Origin: an uncultured Prevotella sp.
Lineage (GTDB): Bacteria; Bacteroidota; Bacteroidia; Bacteroidales; Bacteroidaceae
Direction: 5' to 3'
Assembly (NCBI GenBank): GCA_900540885.1
Contig: UQHJ01000033.1
Coordinates: 1-26,289, forward strand
DNA: 26,289 nucleotides
Part shown: positions 22,546 through 26,289 of the stretch, one piece after another
Numbering within the stretch: the first letter of the stretch is position 1
Layout: each line of letters opens with the position of its first letter
Position numbers and translations under genes: made by a program
Notes under the pieces: model-generated
Seen by the model: the letters and a program-made list of their open reading frames with translations, nothing else
What the model was told of the DNA's origin: nothing
Database searches by the model: none

Positions 22546-23865
22546 ATGCGTGATTTTAAAGATATTAAGGTGGCCGTAGCTGGTACTGGCTACGTAGGCC
22601 TAAGCATAGCAACCCTGCTATCGCAGCACCATCAGGTGACGGCTGTAGATGTAATACCCGAAAAGGTGGAGAAACTCAACCATCGCATCTCGCCCATTCA
22701 AGACGAATATATTGAAAAGTATTTGGCTGAAAAGAAACTTAATCTTACGGCTACGCTCGACGGCCGTGCAGCTTATGCTGATGCCGACTTCGTGGTAATA
22801 GCCGCTCCTACTAACTATGACCCTATCAGAAATTACTTCGATACGAGTCACGTAGAAGAGGTGATTGACCTCGTGCTTGAAGTAAATCCTGATGCCGTAA
22901 TGGTGATTAAGAGTACCATTCCTGTAGGCTATACGCGCAGTCTTTACATCAAGTATGCACAACGTGGTGTGAAGAAATTCAACCTTCTCTTCTCTCCCGA
23001 ATTTTTGCGTGAGAGCAAGGCTCTTTATGACAACCTTTACCCAAGTCGTATCATTGTAGGGTATCCTAAGATTATTAATCACCCAGAATTTGAGGCTGGG
23101 AATGCAGCAATAGCAGCAGTGACCGATGTAGAAATGCTCAAAAAGGCTGCCCAAACCTTTGCTGCTCTCTTGCAAGAGGGAGCTATTAAGGAGAACATTG
23201 ACACGCTCTTTATGGGAATGAAGGAAGCTGAGGCTGTTAAACTCTTTGCCAACACCTATTTGGCTTTGCGTGTTAGTTACTTCAACGAACTTGATACCTA
23301 TGCCGAGATGAAAGGCTTGGATAGCAAGGCTATTATCAATGGCGTAGGACTCGACCCTCGCATTGGTACGCATTACAACAATCCATCATTTGGCTACGGT
23401 GGCTACTGCTTACCAAAAGATACGAAGCAATTGTTGGCCAACTATCAAGACGTGCCCGAAAATTTGATTGAAGCCATCGTTGAGTCTAACCGTACGCGCA
23501 AGGACTATATCGCTGATGCCGTACTTCGCAAGGCAGGGTATTATAGCGAAAATGGTCAGTGGGACGCAAAGAAAGAGCAAAACTGCGTAATTGGTGTTTA
23601 TCGCCTCACGATGAAGTCAAATTCTGATAATTTCCGTCAGTCTGCCATTCAAGGCATCATGAAGCGTGTGAAGGCAAAGGGAGCTGAGGTAATTATCTAC
23701 GAACCTACGCTTGAAGACGGTACCACCTTCTTTGGTAGTCGCGTTGTCAACAACCTTGATGCGTTCAAGGCCGAGAGCAAAGCCATCATTGCCAACCGCT
23801 TTGACGATTGCTTAAAGGACGTAGAAGCCAAGGTCTACACGCGCGACATCTTCAGAAGAGACTAA
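22546..23865 (+). CDS. ugd: UDP-glucose 6-dehydrogenase
   Basis: Oxidises UDP-glucose to UDP-glucuronate with two NAD+, cytoplasmic. It has 439 residues: Rossmann motif VAGTGYVGLS (11-20), FVVIAAPTNYDP (82-93), VIKSTIPVGYT (120-130), LLFSPEFLRES (147-157), and the catalytic Cys288 in GYGGYCLPKDTKQL. The C-terminal UDP-binding domain carries VIGVYRLTMKSNSDNFRQSA. The next gene acts on its product, with a 120-base gap holding a REP-like element. UDP-N-acetyl-sugar dehydrogenase is the main alternative, but the motifs fit the UDP-glucose group better. Confidence 0.92.
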   Translation: MRDFKDIKVAVAGTGYVGLSIATLLSQHHQVTAVDVIPEKVEKLNHRISPIQDEYIEKYLAEKKLNLTATLDGRAAYADADFVVIAAPTNYDPIRNYFDTSHVEEVIDLVLEVNPDAVMVIKSTIPVGYTRSLYIKYAQRGVKKFNLLFSPEFLRESKALYDNLYPSRIIVGYPKIINHPEFEAGNAAIAAVTDVEMLKKAAQTFAALLQEGAIKENIDTLFMGMKEAEAVKLFANTYLALRVSYFNELDTYAEMKGLDSKAIINGVGLDPRIGTHYNNPSFGYGGYCLPKDTKQLLANYQDVPENLIEAIVESNRTRKDYIADAVLRKAGYYSENGQWDAKKEQNCVIGVYRLTMKSNSDNFRQSAIQGIMKRVKAKGAEVIIYEPTLEDGTTFFGSRVVNNLDAFKAESKAIIANRFDDCLKDVEAKVYTRDIFRRD

Positions 23866-23872
23866 AAATAAT

Positions 23873-23964
23873 GTGGGGCGACGCATCCTAATTGGAGGCG
23901 ACGCGTCCTCGCGTCGGCATTGCAGGGTTGAGGCTTATTACGCGCTCAACCCTGTAATATTTTG
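23873..23964 (+). repeat. REP-like element between ugd and the epimerase gene
   Basis: Hairpin 1 is CGACGCG-TCCT-CGCGTCG (23899-23916). Hairpin 2 is ATTGCAGGGTTGAG (23919-23932) with CTCAACCCTGTAAT (23945-23958). The left half contains the tandem phrase GCGACGCATCCTAATTGGAG. It has diverged more than the copies at 13956 and 26193. Confidence 0.85.
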
Positions 23965-23985
23965 AAATTACATACCACACACGTA

Positions 23986-25047
23986 ATGTTACAATACAAC
24001 GTCTGTCTTGAAGGAAAAATCGTACTCGTTACGGGGGCTGCTGGTTTCATAGGTAGCAACCTCGTCAAACGTTTGTTTCATGATGTAAAAGATATTAAGG
24101 TAATTGGTATTGACTCTATTACCGATTATTATGATGTCAACATTAAATACGAGCGCTTGAAAGAAATTGAGGCATTGAATAAAGCGTGGACCTTCATTCA
24201 TGCTTCCATTGCCGATAAAGAGGCGGTAGAGCGCATTTTTACTGACAACCACATTGCCGTAGTAGTCAATCTGGCTGCACAAGCAGGGGTGCGCTATAGT
24301 ATTACCAACCCTGATGCCTACATTCAGAGCAACCTTATCGGATTTTACAATATACTTGAAGCTTGTCGTCACCATGAAGTAGAACATCTCGTCTATGCTT
24401 CCTCTTCATCTGTATATGGCAGTAATAAGAAGGTGCCTTATTCTACTGACGATAAAGTGGACAATCCTGTCAGCCTTTATGCTGCTACGAAGAAGAGTAA
24501 CGAATTAATGGCGCATGCCTACAGCAAACTTTACAACATACCTTCAACAGGCTTGCGCTTCTTCACCGTCTATGGCCCAGCTGGTCGTCCTGATATGGCT
24601 TACTTCGGCTTTACCAACAAACTTATAAAAGGTGAAACGATTAAGATCTTCAACTACGGCAACTGCAAGCGCGACTTTACCTACGTTGACGATATTGTAG
24701 AGGGGGTAGTGCGCGTCATGCAACATGCTCCCGAAAAGCAAATGGGCGAAGATGGACTTCCTATTCCTCCCTATAAAATATATAATATAGGCAATGGTAC
24801 ACCCGAAAATTTGCTTGACTTTGTCACCATACTCCAAGAGGAACTCATTCGGGCCGCCGTTCTCCCAGCCGACTACGACTTCGATGCTTACAAAGAACTC
24901 GTGCCTATGCAGCCCGGTGATGTGCCCATCACTTATGCCGACACGACTCCTTTAGAACAAGATTTCGGCTTTAAGCCCAACACCTCGCTTCGCACAGGCC
25001 TTCGCCACTTCGCTAAGTGGTATGCTCGTTATTATCAGCTTAAATAG
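23986..25047 (+). CDS. NAD-dependent epimerase, UDP-glucuronate 4-epimerase type
   Basis: Extended short-chain dehydrogenase of 353 residues from ATG 23986 (TTG 23962 would read from the repeat). NAD motif TGAAGFIGSNL (16-26), VNLAAQAGVRYS (94-105), YASSSSVYGSNKKVPYS (137-153), and catalytic Tyr165-x3-Lys169 in SLYAATKKSNE. LRFFTVYGPAGRPDMA and RDFTYVDDIVEGV match the UDP-glucuronate 4-epimerase (UDP-GlcA to UDP-GalA) group. The step fits directly after ugd, giving UDP-galacturonate for capsule, LPS or exopolysaccharide. UDP-glucose 4-epimerase is a less likely alternative. A strong terminator follows. Confidence 0.88.
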   Translation: MLQYNVCLEGKIVLVTGAAGFIGSNLVKRLFHDVKDIKVIGIDSITDYYDVNIKYERLKEIEALNKAWTFIHASIADKEAVERIFTDNHIAVVVNLAAQAGVRYSITNPDAYIQSNLIGFYNILEACRHHEVEHLVYASSSSVYGSNKKVPYSTDDKVDNPVSLYAATKKSNELMAHAYSKLYNIPSTGLRFFTVYGPAGRPDMAYFGFTNKLIKGETIKIFNYGNCKRDFTYVDDIVEGVVRVMQHAPEKQMGEDGLPIPPYKIYNIGNGTPENLLDFVTILQEELIRAAVLPADYDFDAYKELVPMQPGDVPITYADTTPLEQDFGFKPNTSLRTGLRHFAKWYARYYQLK

Positions 25048-25097
25048 CAGCAGCTGGGGAACAGTCTTCAGGCCTATGTCACCAAGTTTATGTTAAT

Positions 25098-25177
25098 AAA
25101 AGCGCTTTTGCACGAAAAAGATGCAGTTTCTGTTTAAAACTGCATCTTTTTCGTGCAGCTTTTTTTAAAAGCTGCAC
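25098..25177 (+). terminator. Terminator cluster with overlapping alternative hairpins
   Basis: AAAAGCGCTTTT palindrome at 25098-25109. Perfect 21-bp stem 25109-25129 with 25137-25157 (arm TGCACGAAAAAGATGCAGTTT split by a 7-base loop), followed by a T-run at 25160-25166. A second stem, GTGCAGCTTTT with AAAAGCTGCAC, lies at 25153-25177. The two larger stems share bases 25153-25157, so they compete. It ends the ugd-epimerase unit and may also stop transcripts from the right. Confidence 0.85.
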
Positions 25178-25211
25178 CAATTCATAAAAGTTTAGACGAC
25201 TTCATAATTTA

Positions 25212-25407
25212 TTACAGAGTCGTCATTATTGCATAATGACAAATTCTCAAAAGAATGGACTCATATGATTTAAACCTTGGTAAGTTCAGACGCGCGTCGT
25301 AGTTCGTGTTCGAATTCGAAGAACCATTATTCACATAAGCGAGACCGCTGTTCGCATTCGAGTTGTTGTGCCAGATCGAAGAACACAACGGCGCGTTGAA
25401 TTTTCGG
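25212..25407 (-). pseudogene. Asn-rich remnant resembling a diversity-generating-retroelement variable region
   Basis: The minus strand reads SSIWHNNSNANSGLAYVNNG then SSNSNTNYDARLNL, then a short tail to a TAA at 25212-25214. The WNNxSNA-x-Y-x-NN-x-SNSNTN-x-RL pattern is, from memory, typical of the variable C-terminal region of FGE-sulfatase/C-type-lectin-like target proteins of diversity-generating retroelements, and of short cassettes beside reverse transcriptase genes. No reverse transcriptase or upstream protein body is present, and the frame starts right after the higA stop, so this is a truncated remnant. A hairpin, GACGACT/AGTCGTC (25195-25224), overlaps its end. 25048-25211 otherwise holds only the terminators. 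Confidence 0.45.
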
Positions 25408-25420
25408 CCTTTTGTCCTTG

Positions 25421-25723
25421 TTATACTATTGGACGTACAATGTCCACCTTTAAGCCGAGTGCGTCAATAATGCGAAAAAACATTCCCACACCAGGCTCTA
25501 TCACGCCTTTCTCTATGCGTGAGATATAGGTCTTGTCTGTCCCGACTTTCTTTGCGAGGTCTGATTGGGTCATGTGTTCCTGCTTACGGGCATCATAGAT
25601 TATCTGCCCCACGCAATAGTTGGTGGCTTCCTTTCTGAAAGCCTCTCGTTCTGCTGTTCCTACCGCTCCATACTTGGCATCAAGAATGGCATCGAAACTG
25701 GTAATGTCATTTCTTTCCTGCAT
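25421..25723 (-). CDS. higA: HigA-type antitoxin, XRE helix-turn-helix
   Basis: A 100-residue antitoxin from ATG 25723 (a TTG at 25744 would add 7). The C-terminal half is an XRE/Cro-type HTH: MTQSDLAKKVGTDKTYISRIEKG, then GVGMFFRIIDALGL. The N-terminal half is helical and probably wraps the toxin. It overlaps the toxin gene by 17 bases, toxin first, as in higBA modules. By family knowledge it neutralises the toxin and represses the shared promoter. Confidence 0.85.
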   Translation of the reverse strand: MQERNDITSFDAILDAKYGAVGTAEREAFRKEATNYCVGQIIYDARKQEHMTQSDLAKKVGTDKTYISRIEKGVIEPGVGMFFRIIDALGLKVDIVRPIV

Positions 25724-26042
25724 AATATTCCTTTTTAAGTTCAAGTGCCTTGTCTATCTCCTTGGAGGGTGTCTTTTGGCTTTTCTTTTGAAAGCCGTTG
25801 AAGAGCATCACGATGTTGCCCTCGTCAAAGATGAAGAACGCACGGTATATGTTACCATTGTAGGAGGCTCTGATTTCATAGATGCCTTCCTTTATATATT
25901 TTACAAATTTCTCGCTCACTCTGTCCTGCATCTTTAGCACGTCAAGCACATAGTCTATCTTCTTCTGTGCTCCTGCTTCCAAGGCGCGATAGAACGTGAG
26001 GAAGTAATCTTTGTAAACTAAGATTCTCCGTTCTGAATTCAT
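25707..26042 (-). CDS. higB: RelE/HigB-type toxin
   Basis: A 111-residue toxin of the RelE/ParE superfamily (phage-derived Gp49-like HigB group), probably a ribosome-dependent mRNA nuclease. Marks: KKIDYVLDVLKMQDRVSEKF, GIYEIRASYNGNIYRAFFIF, IVMLFNGFQKKSQKTP, and the end EIDKALELKKEYYAG. ATG 26042 is used; a TTG at 26060 lies upstream of the promoter box. The -7 box TACCTTTG ends 4 bases before the ATG, so the message is probably leaderless or nearly so. Partner: the HigA antitoxin, overlapping downstream. Confidence 0.88.
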   Translation of the reverse strand: MNSERRILVYKDYFLTFYRALEAGAQKKIDYVLDVLKMQDRVSEKFVKYIKEGIYEIRASYNGNIYRAFFIFDEGNIVMLFNGFQKKSQKTPSKEIDKALELKKEYYAGKK

Positions 26043-26046
26043 GGTG

Positions 26047-26120
26047 CAAAGGTAGTGCAAATTGAGTGCAAAACATCAAGCTTGCTTGAATGTTTTGCCG
26101 AGATGCAGCCTACCTTATGC
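26047..26120 (-). promoter_or_regulatory. Promoter-hairpin module of higBA
   Basis: The minus-strand -7 box TACCTTTG is at 26047-26054. TTTG lies about 14 bases before it, shorter than the usual 19. Next come a hairpin (AAACATCAAGC with GCTTGAATGTTT, about 26072-26095) and GCCGAGATGCAGCCT, the same order as in the 83-bp repeats at 13730. A further small hairpin, AAAAGTTG/CAACTTTT, lies at 26133-26158. Confidence 0.65.
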
Positions 26121-26192
26121 AAATGTAATATTAAAAGTTGATATATCATACAACTTTTTCCCTTATTTTGCAGGGTTCGAAAAAAATTGTCG

Positions 26193-26289
26193 GCCTAATT
26201 GGGGGGGACGCATCCTAACCTGGGGGCGACGCGTCCCCGCGTCGGCATTTGTTAGTCAAGGCTCGATGCCTTGACTAACAAATACATGA
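26193..26289 (+). repeat. REP-like element, best-preserved copy
   Basis: Left half CCTAATTGGGGGGGACGCAT followed by its tandem variant CCTAACCTGGGGGCGACGCG. Hairpin 1 is CGACGCG-TCCC-CGCGTCG (26227-26244). Hairpin 2 has a perfect 16-bp stem (26247-26262 with 26268-26283), loop TCGAT. The inner part, TCAAGGC-TCGAT-GCCTTGA, is identical to unit B at 14050-14145 read on the minus strand. It may continue beyond the window. Confidence 0.85.

Noticed and set aside
22618..23373. 251-codon minus-strand ORF inside ugd
   Set aside because: It is antisense to a full-length dehydrogenase with all motifs, has no recognisable domain, and is a codon-bias shadow.
25195..25224. GACGACT/AGTCGTC hairpin as a separate terminator
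   Set aside because: The loop is long (16 bases) and no T-run follows on either strand; it is noted only as part of the remnant region.

Overview
The window looks like a chromosome segment of a Bacteroidales bacterium, most likely Prevotella or a close relative. Promoters have the Bacteroidota form (TTTG, 19 bases, TAnnTTTG), for example at 4801-4828, 13730-13760 and 22429-22470. Start codons mostly lack Shine-Dalgarno sequences. A BspA-like leucine-rich-repeat protein ends in a type IX secretion sorting domain, HisB is the fused phosphatase/dehydratase, and hisI and hisE are fused.

Left part (1-9511, accessory, visibly AT-rich). 1-1370 carries the end of a mobilizable or integrative element: an excisionase-like HTH protein, a winged-helix replication-type protein and a DnaC-like ATPase, followed by two hairpins and an ORF-like remnant. 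Two minus-strand genes follow: an unknown protein with a HEPN/Abi-C-like C-terminus, and a secreted trypsin-like protease with an intact catalytic triad. From a clear promoter at 4801-4828 starts a tight three-gene cluster: an AlbA_2/HATPase/winged-helix gene broken by one in-frame TGA, a 590-residue protein with a PD-(D/E)XK nuclease motif, and a 489-residue protein with an N-terminal SEFIR (TIR-like) domain. The last two, 13 bases apart, look like a defence module that I cannot match to a named system. They are the best candidate here for an undescribed system.

Middle part (9512-14285). A decayed BspA-like surface protein gene lacks its N-terminus and has two nonsense codons. It is followed by a perfect hairpin, a 55-residue small protein and a terminator. 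A convergent Rpn-family nuclease gene follows, driven by three tandem 83-bp copies of a promoter-plus-hairpin repeat, then a head-to-head pair of GC-rich REP-like elements.

Right part (14286-26289). A complete histidine operon, hisG-D-C-B-H-A-F-IE, has unusually long spacers filled with related hairpins and repeats, including inverted repeats flanking hisF. An 86-bp near-perfect palindrome and tandem promoters precede UDP-glucose dehydrogenase and a UDP-glucuronate 4-epimerase-like gene, which together would turn UDP-glucose into UDP-galacturonate for surface polysaccharide. The window ends with a strong terminator cluster, an Asn-rich remnant resembling a diversity-generating-retroelement variable region, a higBA toxin-antitoxin pair and a further REP-like element.

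Two dispersed intergenic repeat families tie the window together: a promoter-hairpin module (upstream of the Rpn gene, ugd and higB) and a two-hairpin REP-like element (four full copies and one fragment). No tRNA, rRNA or CRISPR array was seen.
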